A stretch of 64,000 nucleotides of DNA from Pigmentiphaga litoralis (lineage in GTDB: Bacteria > Pseudomonadota > Gammaproteobacteria > Burkholderiales > Burkholderiaceae_B): assembly GCF_014651835.1 (NCBI RefSeq), contig NZ_BMXQ01000002.1:62001-126000 (forward strand). The letters are read 5' to 3'. Under the pieces are notes generated by a model that was not told the origin of the DNA, searched no databases, and saw nothing but the letters and a program-made list of their open reading frames with translations. Positions 27,573 through 36,254 of the stretch are shown here, piece after piece. Position 1 is the stretch's first letter; each line of letters starts with the position of its first letter. Both the position numbers and the translations under genes were made by a program.

Positions 27573-29921
27573 CTAGCGGAGATGAGCGTCGTGGCCGGTC
27601 GCGTTGATCAGTTCGAGCAGGCGCACGGGACCCAGCGGGGATTCGGCGATCCGCACGCCAATGTCCTTCAAGGCGTGTTCCACCGCACCGATGATGGCCG
27701 ATGCGACCGGAATCGTGGCGGTCTCGCCAATGCCCTTGACGCCCAGCGGGTTCAGCGGCGACGGGAAGTTGCAGAACACGACGTCGATGTGTGGCAATTC
27801 GGGCGCGGTCGGCAACAGGTATTCGGCAAACGTGGTCGACACGGGCTGCGCGCTTTCGTCGTAGGCCATGAATTCGAACAGCGCATTGCCGATGCCGTGC
27901 ACCACGCCGCCGTGCACCTGGCCTTCGGCCATTTGCGGGTTGATCAGGTTGCCGCTGTCTTGCACGGCCACATACCGCGTCAGGGTGATCGCACCGGTCA
28001 TCGGGTCGACCTCGACTTCGCAGCCATGCGATGCGCCAGCGTAGGTCTGGTCATCGCAATGGAAGTGCGACGTGGCCTCCAGGCCCGGGTCCGATGCGTA
28101 GGGCAACGAGTAACCGGGCGCGCCTTTCATGGCGAGGGCGATCTGCGCCAGCGACAGGCTTTTCCCTTCGGCGCCAGTCACGTAGCCGTCCTGCACCGAC
28201 ATCGCGGACTCGGGCTGTTTCAGCATGGCGGCCGCCACCGCACGCGCCTTGGCCACGACGTCGATCGACGCCTGATGCACGGCTGAGCCGGCCATGATGG
28301 TCTGCCGGCTGGCAAAGCCGCCCATGCCATAGCCCACGAAGGACGTGTCACCGGCAATCACGTCGATCGCGTCGATCGACACGCCGAAGTGGCCCGCGCA
28401 GATCTGGGCAAGCGTCGTCTTCAGGCCCTGGCCCATGGCCAGCGCGCCCGTATGGACGGTGATCTTGCCCGAGGGCAGCACGCGTACCTTGGCGGTCTCG
28501 AACGGACCGCGGCCGGTGGGCTTGACGCTGTTCGCAATGCCGATGCCCAGGTAGACGCCGCGCGCCCGGGCGGCGTCCTGGCGCGCCGTGAAGCCGGCGT
28601 AGTCAATGCGTTCCAGCAGCGCCGTCTGCAGGGCAGGAAAGTTGCCACTGTCAACGACCAGGGGCAGGCCGGCGCGCGACTTGAGCGGCTTGGTGTACGG
28701 AATCTTTTCGGGAGGAATCAGGTTGCGCTGACGCAGGTCGGCACGGTCCACGCCCAGCACCAGGGCCGCCTGATCCAGCAGCCGTTCCATCACGAAGTTG
28801 GCTTGCGGATAGCCCGCGCCACGAATGGTTGCGACCGGCACCTTGTTGGTATGCGCAACCTGGACGTCGAGCATGAAGTTCGGCACCACGTACGGGCCCG
28901 TCAGGGAGGACGCCGCGTTGTACGCAACGTTGGTGCCCTGCGGCGTGTACGCGCCGTGGTCGTGGATCATGCTGCCGCGCAGGCCGACGATCTTGCCGGC
29001 GGCATCGATCGCCATTTCGGCGTGCCAGTACTGGTCGCGTTCCTGGATGGCGCTGGTGAAGTGTTCGCGGCGGTCTTCCACCCATTTGACCGGGCGGCGC
29101 AGCTTGCGCGCCACGGCCGGGATCGCGACTTCTTCGGGGTAGATCATGAACTTGGCGCCAAAGCCGCCGCCCACGTCGGGCGTGATCACCCGCAGCTTGT
29201 CTTCGGGCTGGCCCAGCATCTGCGCAATCGCTGCATGCAGTTCATGCGCGAGCTGTGTCGACGACCACACCATCAGTGTGTCGGACGACAGGTCGGGCAC
29301 GGCCAGCACGCCGCGGCCTTCCATCGAATGCGCGCAGCCGCGATGGACCCAGAAGTCGTCCGCAACAATGGTGTGCCCGGCGGTGAATACCGAATGGCAA
29401 TCGCCATACGCCAGCTGGTATTGCTGCAGCACGTTCGATTCGATCTCGGTGCGTACGGTCGGCGATCCGGGTTCGACCGCGGCGCGGCAATCCGACACCG
29501 CCGGCAGGATGTCGTACTCGACCATCACCATCTGCGCGGCATCTTCGGCCAGGTAGCGCGACTCGGCCACCACCACGGCCAGTGCCTCGCCCACGAAGGC
29601 GACTTCGTCGGGCGCCAGCACGAAGGGCGTGGTGTTCTTGGGCATCGTGGGCGACGGAAATCCCAGCGGCATGCGCAGGGTGGTCACATCGCCGCGCAGA
29701 TCGGCCGCCGAATAGATGCCGACCACGCCGGGCAGCTCCGCCGCCATCGACGTATCGATCGACAGGATGCGCGCGTGCGCATGCGGACTGCGCACGAAGC
29801 AGGCGTGCAGGGGCGCCATCACGGGTACGTCGTCGACGAAGCGCGCCGTGCCGCGCAGCAGCGCCTGGTCTTCCATGCGCCCGACGCTGACGCCGGCGCC
29901 GTGTTTAACCCGCGTGTCCAT
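27573..29921 (-). CDS. Molybdopterin-binding large subunit of a xanthine dehydrogenase-family hydroxylase (PicA-like)
   Basis: The 782-residue CoxL/XdhB-type subunit has VGRMEDQALLRGTARFVDDV, the molybdopterin-binding blocks DVGGGFGAKFMIYPEEV and TIRGAGYPQANFVMERLLDQAA, and a C-terminal KGIGETATIP with the expected active-site Glu. With the FAD and 2Fe-2S subunits it would hydroxylate an N-heterocycle using water. In the described pic pathway the corresponding enzyme 6-hydroxylates picolinate. ATG 29921 is preferred: GAGGC precedes it, and its 17-nt overlap with the 2Fe-2S subunit gene indicates coupling. Confidence 0.9.
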   Translation of the reverse strand: MDTRVKHGAGVSVGRMEDQALLRGTARFVDDVPVMAPLHACFVRSPHAHARILSIDTSMAAELPGVVGIYSAADLRGDVTTLRMPLGFPSPTMPKNTTPFVLAPDEVAFVGEALAVVVAESRYLAEDAAQMVMVEYDILPAVSDCRAAVEPGSPTVRTEIESNVLQQYQLAYGDCHSVFTAGHTIVADDFWVHRGCAHSMEGRGVLAVPDLSSDTLMVWSSTQLAHELHAAIAQMLGQPEDKLRVITPDVGGGFGAKFMIYPEEVAIPAVARKLRRPVKWVEDRREHFTSAIQERDQYWHAEMAIDAAGKIVGLRGSMIHDHGAYTPQGTNVAYNAASSLTGPYVVPNFMLDVQVAHTNKVPVATIRGAGYPQANFVMERLLDQAALVLGVDRADLRQRNLIPPEKIPYTKPLKSRAGLPLVVDSGNFPALQTALLERIDYAGFTARQDAARARGVYLGIGIANSVKPTGRGPFETAKVRVLPSGKITVHTGALAMGQGLKTTLAQICAGHFGVSIDAIDVIAGDTSFVGYGMGGFASRQTIMAGSAVHQASIDVVAKARAVAAAMLKQPESAMSVQDGYVTGAEGKSLSLAQIALAMKGAPGYSLPYASDPGLEATSHFHCDDQTYAGASHGCEVEVDPMTGAITLTRYVAVQDSGNLINPQMAEGQVHGGVVHGIGNALFEFMAYDESAQPVSTTFAEYLLPTAPELPHIDVVFCNFPSPLNPLGVKGIGETATIPVASAIIGAVEHALKDIGVRIAESPLGPVRLLELINATGHDAHLR

Positions 29922-30423
29922 GATCGGGCCTCGCTTTGAGCATATGGGCCGCGCGCAAGGTCGCGGCAACGATGTTCTGATAGCCGGTGCAGCGGCACAG
30001 GTGGCCCGATAGCACGTCGCGCACCGTGGCTTCCGACGGATCGGGATCCTCGGCCAGCAGTTCGGCCACCGACATCAGGATGCCCGGGGTGCAGTAGCCG
30101 CACTGCAGGCCGTGCAGGTCGTGGAAGGCCTGCTGGATCGGGTGGAGCGGATCGGCCGGGTTGGCCAGGCCTTCCACAGTGGATATTTCATGGCCGTTGC
30201 CCTGCACCGCAAGCATCAGGCAGCTGCGTGCCGAGCGGCCGTCGACCAGCACCGTACAGGCGCCGCAGACGCCGTGCTCGCAGCCGACATGGGTGCCCGT
30301 CAGGCCAAGCTCGCCGCGCAGGCAGTCGGCCAGGTGCATGCGCACGTCGACCTCGCACTGGTGGTCGGCGCCGTTGACCTTGAGCATGATGGTGCGCTTT
30401 TGCGCGGGATCGAATTCTTCCAT
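29905..30423 (-). CDS. 2Fe-2S small subunit of the molybdenum hydroxylase (PicA-like)
   Basis: The 172-residue CoxS-type protein has both clusters. The plant-type ferredoxin site is C48, C53, C56 and C68 (GCEHGVCGACTVLVDG). The helical second site is C108, C111, C143 and C145 (QCGYCTPGILMS and HLCRCTGYQNI). It passes electrons from the molybdenum centre to FAD. It lies 3 bp after the FAD subunit gene and overlaps the large subunit gene, so all three are one unit. Confidence 0.93.
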   Translation of the reverse strand: MEEFDPAQKRTIMLKVNGADHQCEVDVRMHLADCLRGELGLTGTHVGCEHGVCGACTVLVDGRSARSCLMLAVQGNGHEISTVEGLANPADPLHPIQQAFHDLHGLQCGYCTPGILMSVAELLAEDPDPSEATVRDVLSGHLCRCTGYQNIVAATLRAAHMLKARPDHGHAG

Positions 30424-30426
30424 GGC

Positions 30427-31287
30427 TTACCTTGCGATGCGTGAAAGCGCAGTATCCAGGGCGCGGCGCGTCAGGACGCGCGCAAGCCGCTGGCGATACC
30501 ACGCCGGTACATAGGAATCGCTGCTGGCGTCGATCAGGGCACAGGCGGCGGCCGCGGCATCGAAGGCCGCGTTGCCGTGCGAGCCGGTCAGCAGCGCTTC
30601 GGCATCCGTCATGCGGACCGGGCCCGAGCCCACGCCGCCCAGCGTGATCGATGCGCGCGCAATGCTGCCGTCGGCGCCCGGCGCCAGCAGGACAGCCACC
30701 GACACGATCGCGAAGTCACCATGGCGACGCGCGTATTCCAGGAACGACCAGCCATGGCCCGCGGGCCAGGGCGTGAACGCGATGTCGGTCAGCAATTCAT
30801 CGGGTTCCATGGACGGCGTCATGTAGCCGGCCGGGAAATCCGTCATGGCAATCTGGCGTGTGCCACCCTGGTTGGCGACCGTAATCACCGCATCCATCGC
30901 CATGGCGATGGATGGGATCTCGGCCGCCGGATCGAGCTGGCACAGGCTGCCGCCGACCGTGCCACGGTTGCGGGTCTGGCGATGCCCGACCTGCAGAATG
31001 GCTTCGGCCAGCAGCGGCAGGCGGTCCTTGACCACCTGCGAAAATTCCACGTCCCGCTGGCGCGTGAGCGCGCCGATGCGGACCGCGGACCCGTCGTCAC
31101 GGATATAGCCCAGTTCCTGCAGCCCGTTGATGTCGACCAGATGGTCGGGAAACGCAAAACGCATGTTCAGCATCGCCATCAGGGACTGGCCGCCGGCGAG
31201 CACGCGAACGTTCTCGTGGGCGGCCAGCAGCCGCAATGCTTCATCGACGCTGGAGGGGGAGTGGTAGCCTACGACGGGAGGTTTCAC
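30427..31287 (-). CDS. FAD-binding middle subunit of the molybdenum hydroxylase (PicA-like)
   Basis: The 286-residue CoxM-type protein opens KPPVVGYHSPSSVDEALRLLAA and carries the FAD-binding blocks VLAGGQSLMAMLNMRFAFPDHLVDI and RNRGTVGGSLCQLDPAAEIPSI. The GTG at 31287 is taken as start because the family N-terminus begins there. The 54 codons upstream have no homology and run into the previous gene. It is the first of the three hydroxylase subunit genes and lies 16 bp after the decarboxylase-like gene. Confidence 0.9.
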   Translation of the reverse strand: MKPPVVGYHSPSSVDEALRLLAAHENVRVLAGGQSLMAMLNMRFAFPDHLVDINGLQELGYIRDDGSAVRIGALTRQRDVEFSQVVKDRLPLLAEAILQVGHRQTRNRGTVGGSLCQLDPAAEIPSIAMAMDAVITVANQGGTRQIAMTDFPAGYMTPSMEPDELLTDIAFTPWPAGHGWSFLEYARRHGDFAIVSVAVLLAPGADGSIARASITLGGVGSGPVRMTDAEALLTGSHGNAAFDAAAAACALIDASSDSYVPAWYRQRLARVLTRRALDTALSRIAR

Positions 31288-31303
31288 TGCAGCCTGCCTT
31301 GTA

Positions 31304-32296
31304 TCAGATCTTCGACAGGTCGAGCGCTGCCGGGTGGAACAGTTCTTCGGGCTTGACCAGGCGCTTCGACAGGCCTTGATCGTAGTGATAGCGCGCGAAC
31401 GTCTCGATGGTGTGGCGGTTGTTCTCCATGCCGAACGGCCAGTAGTCATCGCCCATCAGCGCCTTGGCTTCGTTCAGGTGATGCACCATCCAGGGCAGGG
31501 TGACGGCCAGGTGGCAGATCTCGTTGAGCTCGTGGATCGCCATTTCCTTCGACTTGATGAAGGCCTTGTAGACGCTCACGGGCAGCCACGGATGCTGTTC
31601 GACCAGCGACTTGCGGATGCCGACCATGTGCATGATCGGAAAGATGCGGGTGCGGCGGAAGTAGTCCTTTTCGGCTTCGATGTAGTCGCCAAACAGGCGG
31701 CCCACATTGGGGGCGCCGCGCAGGAAACACGACGGCGCGCGCGCGCCGATGTAGCCATCGATCTCGCCGTCTTCCAGCATCTGCGACAGGGTCTTGTCGT
31801 CGGGGATCTGGGTCAGGTCGATGTCGTCGTCCAGCACGATGGGCGAGCGCTCGCCGCGGCCGGGTTCTTCGATCCCGCCACGCACCCACTTCACGTCACG
31901 CGGCTCCAGGCCGTATTCGTCTTTCAGGATGCCGCGGATCCACACGTTGGCCGTGATCTGGTATTCGGGCACGCCGATGGTCTTGCCCTTCAGGTCCTGC
32001 GGCGTGTTGATGCCGCGGTCGGTCCGCACATAGATGCCCGACTGGCGGAACACGCGCGATATGAACGCCGGGATGCCGATGTACTCGTTGTCGCCGCGAG
32101 CCGTCGTCATCATGTGACTGCTCATGGAAATTTCGGTGACGTCGAATTCCTGGTAGCGGAACGCGCGGTGAAAGGCTTCTTCGGGTTCGATGGCCGCGGT
32201 GACGACCTCGCACCCTTCAATCTGCGCGCGGCCATCCAGAATGGCGCGGGTCCGGTCATAGTCGCCACACGAGAGGCTGATCTGCAATTTCTTCAT
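31304..32296 (-). CDS. 4,5-dihydroxyphthalate decarboxylase-like / substrate-binding-fold protein
   Basis: The 330-residue protein starts MKKLQISLSCGDYDRTRAILDG and has no signal peptide, so it is probably cytoplasmic. The sequence (EPEEAFHRAFRYQEFDVTEISMSSHMMT, GIPAFISRVFRQSGIYVRTDRGI, DLKGKTIGVPEYQITANVWIRGIL) fits the family that includes phthalate-pathway 4,5-dihydroxyphthalate decarboxylase, a periplasmic-binding-protein fold used as an enzyme. It lies between a Bug gene and the hydroxylase genes in one operon. It could decarboxylate a hydroxylated pyridine dicarboxylate or act as a binding protein. It is not a gene I recall from described pic clusters. Confidence 0.75.
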   Translation of the reverse strand: MKKLQISLSCGDYDRTRAILDGRAQIEGCEVVTAAIEPEEAFHRAFRYQEFDVTEISMSSHMMTTARGDNEYIGIPAFISRVFRQSGIYVRTDRGINTPQDLKGKTIGVPEYQITANVWIRGILKDEYGLEPRDVKWVRGGIEEPGRGERSPIVLDDDIDLTQIPDDKTLSQMLEDGEIDGYIGARAPSCFLRGAPNVGRLFGDYIEAEKDYFRRTRIFPIMHMVGIRKSLVEQHPWLPVSVYKAFIKSKEMAIHELNEICHLAVTLPWMVHHLNEAKALMGDDYWPFGMENNRHTIETFARYHYDQGLSKRLVKPEELFHPAALDLSKI

Positions 32297-32358
32297 CTGA
32301 TTGTCTCAAACGATGTTGAACAAAAACCGGCGCATCCGCGCCGGTGGCCACGCAACCC

Positions 32359-33345
32359 TTAATCTACCTTGAGGCCGATCTGCTGCGTCAATTTGGTAAA
32401 GCGATCGATGTCGTCGGACACGATCTTGCTGAATTCCGCAGGCGTGCTGGTCGTTGGCGCGTACACCAGGCCCAGCAGCTTTTCATTGATGTCCGGACGC
32501 GCCACGATCCTGGCCACGTCGGCATTGATCTTGTCGACGATGGCCTTGGGCGTCTTGGACGGGGCCAGCAGGCCATGCCACTGGTCGAGTTCATAGCCGG
32601 CCATGTTGTTCTCGGCCACGGTCGGCACTTCGGGCAGGAACGGCGAGCGGGCCTTGGACGTCACGGCCAGCGCGCGCAGCTTGCCGGCCTTCACGTACGG
32701 CATGGCCGACGACGCCGTCACGATCGCCACGGGCACCTGCTTGCCGAGCACGTCGGTCAGGGCCGGGCCGCAGCCGCGGTAAGGAATGTGCTGCATGCCC
32801 ACCTTGCCCTGCACGTTCAACATTTCGCCCGCCAGGTGCTGGGGGGTGCCGTTGCCGCAGGACCCGAACGACAGGCCGGCCGCGCCGGGTTTGGCGGCGG
32901 CCATCATCTCGGGCAGGGTCTTGTAAGCCGATTCGGCCGACACGACAAAGACCGACGGCACGAAGGCCACGTTCACGGCAGGGGAAAAGTCGGCCTTGGG
33001 GTCGAAGGGCAGGTTGCGGAAGACGCCCGGGTTGACCGCGAACGAGCTGTTCACCATCAACAGGGTGTAGCCATCGGCCGCGCTTTCGGCCACGGCGCGC
33101 GCGCCGATGTTGCCGCTGGCGCCTGTGCGGTTGTCGACAATCACGGTCTGTCCCCAGACCTTCTGGAGTTCGCCGCCGATCAGGCGGGCAAGCAGGTCGG
33201 TACCTCCGCCCGGGGGAAAGGTCACGATGATCGTGACGGGCTTGGTCGGGAAGGTCGCAGCCTCGGCCGCCACGGCGGTGGCCGAGGACAGACAGCTGAC
33301 GGCCAGCACGGAGGCGCATACTGAAACACGTTTCCAGAACGACAT
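32359..33345 (-). CDS. Bug-type substrate-binding protein, first gene of the picA operon
   Basis: The 328-residue receptor has a signal peptide (MSFWKRVSVCASVLAVSCLSSATAVAAEA) and Bug blocks (FPTKPVTIIVTFPPGGGTDLLARLIGG, GASGNIGARAVAESAADGYTLLMVNSS, PYRGCGPALTDVLGKQVPVAI). ATG 33345 follows CAGGAGTC. Two MarR-type operators lie 137-169 bp upstream, so it is expected to be induced with the pathway and probably binds picolinate or a related pyridine carboxylate. Confidence 0.9.
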   Translation of the reverse strand: MSFWKRVSVCASVLAVSCLSSATAVAAEAATFPTKPVTIIVTFPPGGGTDLLARLIGGELQKVWGQTVIVDNRTGASGNIGARAVAESAADGYTLLMVNSSFAVNPGVFRNLPFDPKADFSPAVNVAFVPSVFVVSAESAYKTLPEMMAAAKPGAAGLSFGSCGNGTPQHLAGEMLNVQGKVGMQHIPYRGCGPALTDVLGKQVPVAIVTASSAMPYVKAGKLRALAVTSKARSPFLPEVPTVAENNMAGYELDQWHGLLAPSKTPKAIVDKINADVARIVARPDINEKLLGLVYAPTTSTPAEFSKIVSDDIDRFTKLTQQIGLKVD

Positions 33346-33481
33346 GGAAGACTCCTGCAGAAGGTTCAGGGTAGGGAGTGAGGGTGGGGGTGACGCCATC
33401 GGGCTTCGACTCCTTTCAAGCAAGCGCTATGCCACTTTGAAAAAATCGCGCCCTCATCGCCTGGGCGCTTCCCGCAGTTCG

Positions 33482-33514
33482 TCAGTATGCTGAGGCATAT
33501 TATCAGTGTACTGA
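33482..33514 (-). promoter_or_regulatory. Two MarR operators controlling the Bug-picA operon
   Basis: TCAGTATGCTGA (33482-33493) and TCAGTGTACTGA (33503-33514) start 21 bp apart, two helical turns, in the region before the leftward operon. A TA-rich stretch between them (TGATAATATG on the minus strand) may be the -10, which bound repressor would cover. Confidence 0.8.
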
Positions 33515-33655
33515 CGGTATGAAAATTTTTTTCGGATCGGATCGGGGTTAATCCTGATCCTCAACAGGCAAGGCGCGGGCGGCCCGGATGCACCAAAAGC
33601 GGCCTGGCATTGCGGCATCTTGGGGCGCGGCGGCGGCCCGTTTTAGTGCAGATGA

Positions 33656-33667
33656 GCAGTATGCTGA
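33656..33667. promoter_or_regulatory. Isolated MarR operator-like site
   Basis: GCAGTATGCTGA matches the regulon consensus TCAGTATACTGA at 10 of 12 positions. It lies midway between the Bug operon and the marR gene and could help DNA looping or be accidental. Confidence 0.5.
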
Positions 33668-33797
33668 TGATTTCCTGGAGCCGGCCGGCAGGGGCCGCGA
33701 TCCGCCAGCGAAAGGACGTATGCCGCACATTCCGGCGCGGCACCGCGCATCAAGGAAAATCGGCCGTATCCGGCCTGTTTGCGGGGGTGTCGCCGGT

Positions 33798-33817
33798 TAT
33801 AATCGTCAGCATACTAA
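33798..33817 (+). promoter_or_regulatory. marR promoter -10 with overlapping auto-operator
   Basis: A TATAAT (33798-33803) is followed at 33806-33817 by TCAGCATACTAA, a copy of the regulon operator placed over the expected start of transcription and 17 bp before the marR ATG. This predicts autorepression. Confidence 0.75.
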
Positions 33818-33834
33818 TAACCCCGGGCACTCTC

Positions 33835-34362
33835 ATGTCGTCGAGCACCAGCCGACCCGCAGTCAAGAAAAAATCCAGCAAGCCCGCGGCGGCCTCCGTC
33901 GTCGATCCTGCCAAGGAACTGCTGTGGGCGCGGCCCGGCTTCCTCGTGCGCCGGCTGCACCAGATCCACGTGGCCATGTTCTTCGAAGAATGCAAGTCGT
34001 CGAACACCACGCCCGTGCAATACGCCATTCTGTCGGCGCTGGCCGTCATGCCCGGCCTGGACCAGACTGCGCTGGGCCAGGAAGTGGGTCTTGACCGCAC
34101 CACCACCGCCGACGTCGTGCGGCGCCTTGAAGAACGCGGTCTGCTTGAACGCCGCGAGAACGAGGCCGACCGCCGCACCCGCCACGTGTTCCTGACCCGT
34201 GAAGGCAAGAGCGCCGTTAACGCCATGCACGCCGACATGGTCCGCGCCCAGGAACGCATGCTCAGCCCGCTGACCGACGCGCAGCAGAAGACCTTCATGA
34301 AGCTGGTGTCGCAACTGGTGGAAGCCAACAACCAGTACAGCCGCGCCGCGCTGCGCAGCTGA
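33835..34362 (+). CDS. MarR-family repressor of the pyridine catabolic regulon (PicR/NicR/BpsR-like)
   Basis: The 175-residue protein has a Lys/Ser/Ala-rich leader (1-25), then RPGFLVRRLHQIHVAMFFEEC, a winged helix-turn-helix (TALGQEVGLDRTTTADVVRRLEERGLLERRENEADRRTRHVFLTREG, about 84-128) and a C-terminal dimer helix. The first helix, with HQIHVAMFFEE, resembles NicR/BpsR repressors of nicotinate genes and PicR of picolinate genes. The ATG at 33835 was chosen because the auto-operator and TATAAT lie just before it. Its position between picA- and picB-type operons, and ten matching operators, make it the regulon repressor. Confidence 0.88.
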   Translation: MSSSTSRPAVKKKSSKPAAASVVDPAKELLWARPGFLVRRLHQIHVAMFFEECKSSNTTPVQYAILSALAVMPGLDQTALGQEVGLDRTTTADVVRRLEERGLLERRENEADRRTRHVFLTREGKSAVNAMHADMVRAQERMLSPLTDAQQKTFMKLVSQLVEANNQYSRAALRS

Positions 34363-34398
34363 AAAAAAGCCGCGGGGTGCATCGCGCCCCCACGGCTT
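34362..34398. terminator. Terminator between marR and the picB operon
   Basis: AAGCCGCGGGG pairs with CCCCCACGGCTT with a small internal loop. On the minus strand it is followed by TTTTTTTC, making it a good terminator for the leftward picB operon. It may also end marR. Confidence 0.75.
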
Positions 34399-34423
34399 GT
34401 TCCTTCCATCCCAGCAGATCAGG

Positions 34424-34948
34424 TCAGACCGGGTACACCAGGTCGTTCGCAATGATCGTGCTGTCGTAGATCACCTGCCGGTCCTTCAACAGCAGGCGAT
34501 CGCCTTCCACCACGAACACGTCGTGATAGGTGCCCGCCATGTGCACCGTGGTCGGCCCTTCCACCAGTGTCTGCATCAACAGAAAGTTGGCTTGCGCCTT
34601 GATCGCGCCGTCGGCTTCTTCGGCGGTCACGCGCGTGTTGGTCACCAGATGCAGCATGTAGCGGGGCGCGAACATCTGCGTGCGGTTGATCGCCACCGCG
34701 CGATCCTGCAGCATGCCCTTGCCTTCGCAATACACCAGGCCCACGGGCAGGCTGAGCTCGGCATTTTCACGCGCCGTCACCCGGTAGATGCCCTTTTCGG
34801 TAAAGAACTCGGGCCAGTCTTCCAGCGATCCCGAATCCAGGGTCGCGCAGTAGTCGGCATGGAAGGTCTCGACGCGCTGGCGCAGTTCCAGTGCGCGGGC
34901 GGGCGCCAGCGTCGAGGCGTGGAACAGAGAGGTCGTAGTGAAGGTCAT
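34424..34948 (-). CDS. Aromatic-ring oxygenase small (beta) subunit (PicB component)
   Basis: The 174-residue protein of the SnoaL-like ring-hydroxylating beta family shows YCATLDSGSLEDWPEFFTEKGIYRVTAREN, YCEGKGMLQDRAVAINRTQMFAPRYMLHLVTN and the closing KDRQVIYDSTIIANDLVYPV. It supports the alpha subunit hexamer and does no chemistry itself. ATG 34948 is taken as start, and the open frame above it is alpha-gene sequence in another frame. It is the last gene of the operon, 5 bp after the alpha gene. Confidence 0.9.
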   Translation of the reverse strand: MTFTTTSLFHASTLAPARALELRQRVETFHADYCATLDSGSLEDWPEFFTEKGIYRVTARENAELSLPVGLVYCEGKGMLQDRAVAINRTQMFAPRYMLHLVTNTRVTAEEADGAIKAQANFLLMQTLVEGPTTVHMAGTYHDVFVVEGDRLLLKDRQVIYDSTIIANDLVYPV

Positions 34949-34953
34949 AACGG

Positions 34954-36243
34954 TCAGAATCCCATGACGCCGCGATAGTATTGGTACATGGCACGGATGG
35001 CCGCTTCCGAGATCAGCGTCTCGCTCGTGCCCACGTGGCCCGACTCCAGCTTCAGCACATTGACGTCGGTGCTGGTGCGGCGCACGCCTTCCTGCACGAA
35101 CTTCATCGCTTCGTTGTCTTCCAGTCCCAGGAAGCCGGCCGGACCCATCAGGTTGCCCTGGCGCAGGCGGTGCTGCGTCATTTCTTCGGTGTCGTCTTCG
35201 TAGCCGAACATGGTCCACATCATCAGCATGCTGTCCGGACCGTTCGGGACGATGTGACGTACGCCCAGCGTGTTCATCTCGCGCTGCACGACCAGGTTCG
35301 GCCAGATCGTCTGCATCGTGACCGACCAGCGCGAATCCGTTTCCTTGATGTATTCCAGGAAGCGATCGTCCTGCAGGCGCATGCCTTCATGGTACGAGCG
35401 CATTTCCTTCTTGTTCTCGCTGCTGACCTCGGCGTACTTGTCTTCCTTCTTGGCCGACGCCATGGTGCCGTGGCGGCCGTTGACCGGATCGGCGATCATG
35501 GCCGAATCGTTGCCCGCCACCAGCAGGCCGAACACCACCAGGAACGAGTGCAGCAGGGTCGCGTGGTACGGATCCTTCAGGTTCTCGTGATACATCTTCC
35601 AGTTGCAGGGCAGCTCGTTCTTGTAATACCCCAGGATCTTGAGCTTCTTGCCGTTGAACACATGATCGAAGTCCTTCAGGATTTCGGGCGTCAGGTATTC
35701 CGGAATCGGTTCGACGTCGGCGTGATAGGACGCGAACACGACACCGTTGTAGGTGGTCGTGTGCAGCTTGAGCAGGCCGTGGTCTTCGTTCTTGAAGTCC
35801 TTGGGCATGCCGCCGATCCGGTTCACGCCGCGCTTGAAGGGCACGCCCTGCAGGTTGCCCTTCAGGTCATACGACCATTGGTGATAGGGGCACACGAACT
35901 CTTTGGCGTTGCCCTGGCTGTTGCGACAGAACTCGGCGCCGCGGTGCGCGCAGCGATTCTCGAACACGTTGACCGACCCGTCTTCGGCGCGCGACAAGAC
36001 GACCGGCGTCGCGCCAACGTACGAGCGCTTGTAGTCGCCGGCGTTCGGCACTTCGGCTTCCAGGCCGACAAAGTTCCAGACCTTGCCTTTGAAGATCTTC
36101 TGCAATTCCTGGTCGTACACGGCATTGCTGGTGTAGATCCAGTCCGGGATTTCGTGCAGCGCGTCTTCGGGCCAGGCATAGGAGGAGAGCTCCGCATCCT
36201 TGTGGCCGAGCGTCCGGTTGATGACTGCGTGGGCGTTATACAT
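34954..36243 (-). CDS. Rieske non-haem iron oxygenase large (alpha) subunit (PicB component)
   Basis: The 429-residue alpha subunit has a Rieske centre of C98-x-H100 and C118-x2-H121 (CAHRGAEFC and CPYHQW) and a mononuclear iron site of D224-x2-H227-x4-H232 (NLKDPYHATLLHSF). In the described pic pathway a four-part enzyme of this type 3-hydroxylates 6-hydroxypicolinate, acting as a monooxygenase despite the dioxygenase-like architecture. ATG 36243 starts the family N-terminus (MYNAHAVINRTLGHKD), 11 bp after the reductase gene. The extension above it overlaps the reductase gene in a different frame and is rejected. Confidence 0.92.
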   Translation of the reverse strand: MYNAHAVINRTLGHKDAELSSYAWPEDALHEIPDWIYTSNAVYDQELQKIFKGKVWNFVGLEAEVPNAGDYKRSYVGATPVVLSRAEDGSVNVFENRCAHRGAEFCRNSQGNAKEFVCPYHQWSYDLKGNLQGVPFKRGVNRIGGMPKDFKNEDHGLLKLHTTTYNGVVFASYHADVEPIPEYLTPEILKDFDHVFNGKKLKILGYYKNELPCNWKMYHENLKDPYHATLLHSFLVVFGLLVAGNDSAMIADPVNGRHGTMASAKKEDKYAEVSSENKKEMRSYHEGMRLQDDRFLEYIKETDSRWSVTMQTIWPNLVVQREMNTLGVRHIVPNGPDSMLMMWTMFGYEDDTEEMTQHRLRQGNLMGPAGFLGLEDNEAMKFVQEGVRRTSTDVNVLKLESGHVGTSETLISEAAIRAMYQYYRGVMGF

Positions 36244-36254
36244 GGCGATTCCTG

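Larger units (their letters stand above)
33346..33834. other. 489-bp divergent control region between the Bug-picA operon and marR
   Basis: It holds the operators listed separately (33482-33514, 33656-33667, 33806-33817) and no credible gene. Open frames through it have no homologous look. Confidence 0.7.

Noticed and set aside
28389-29939. A 516-residue rightward open frame
   Set aside because: It is antisense to the hydroxylase large subunit, rich in Arg/His/Gln, with no domain.
26577-31287. True aerobic CO dehydrogenase (coxMSLG)
   Set aside because: The operon lacks coxDEF maturation genes, I did not see the CO dehydrogenase active-site Cys loop in the large subunit, and the operators tie it to pyridine catabolism.
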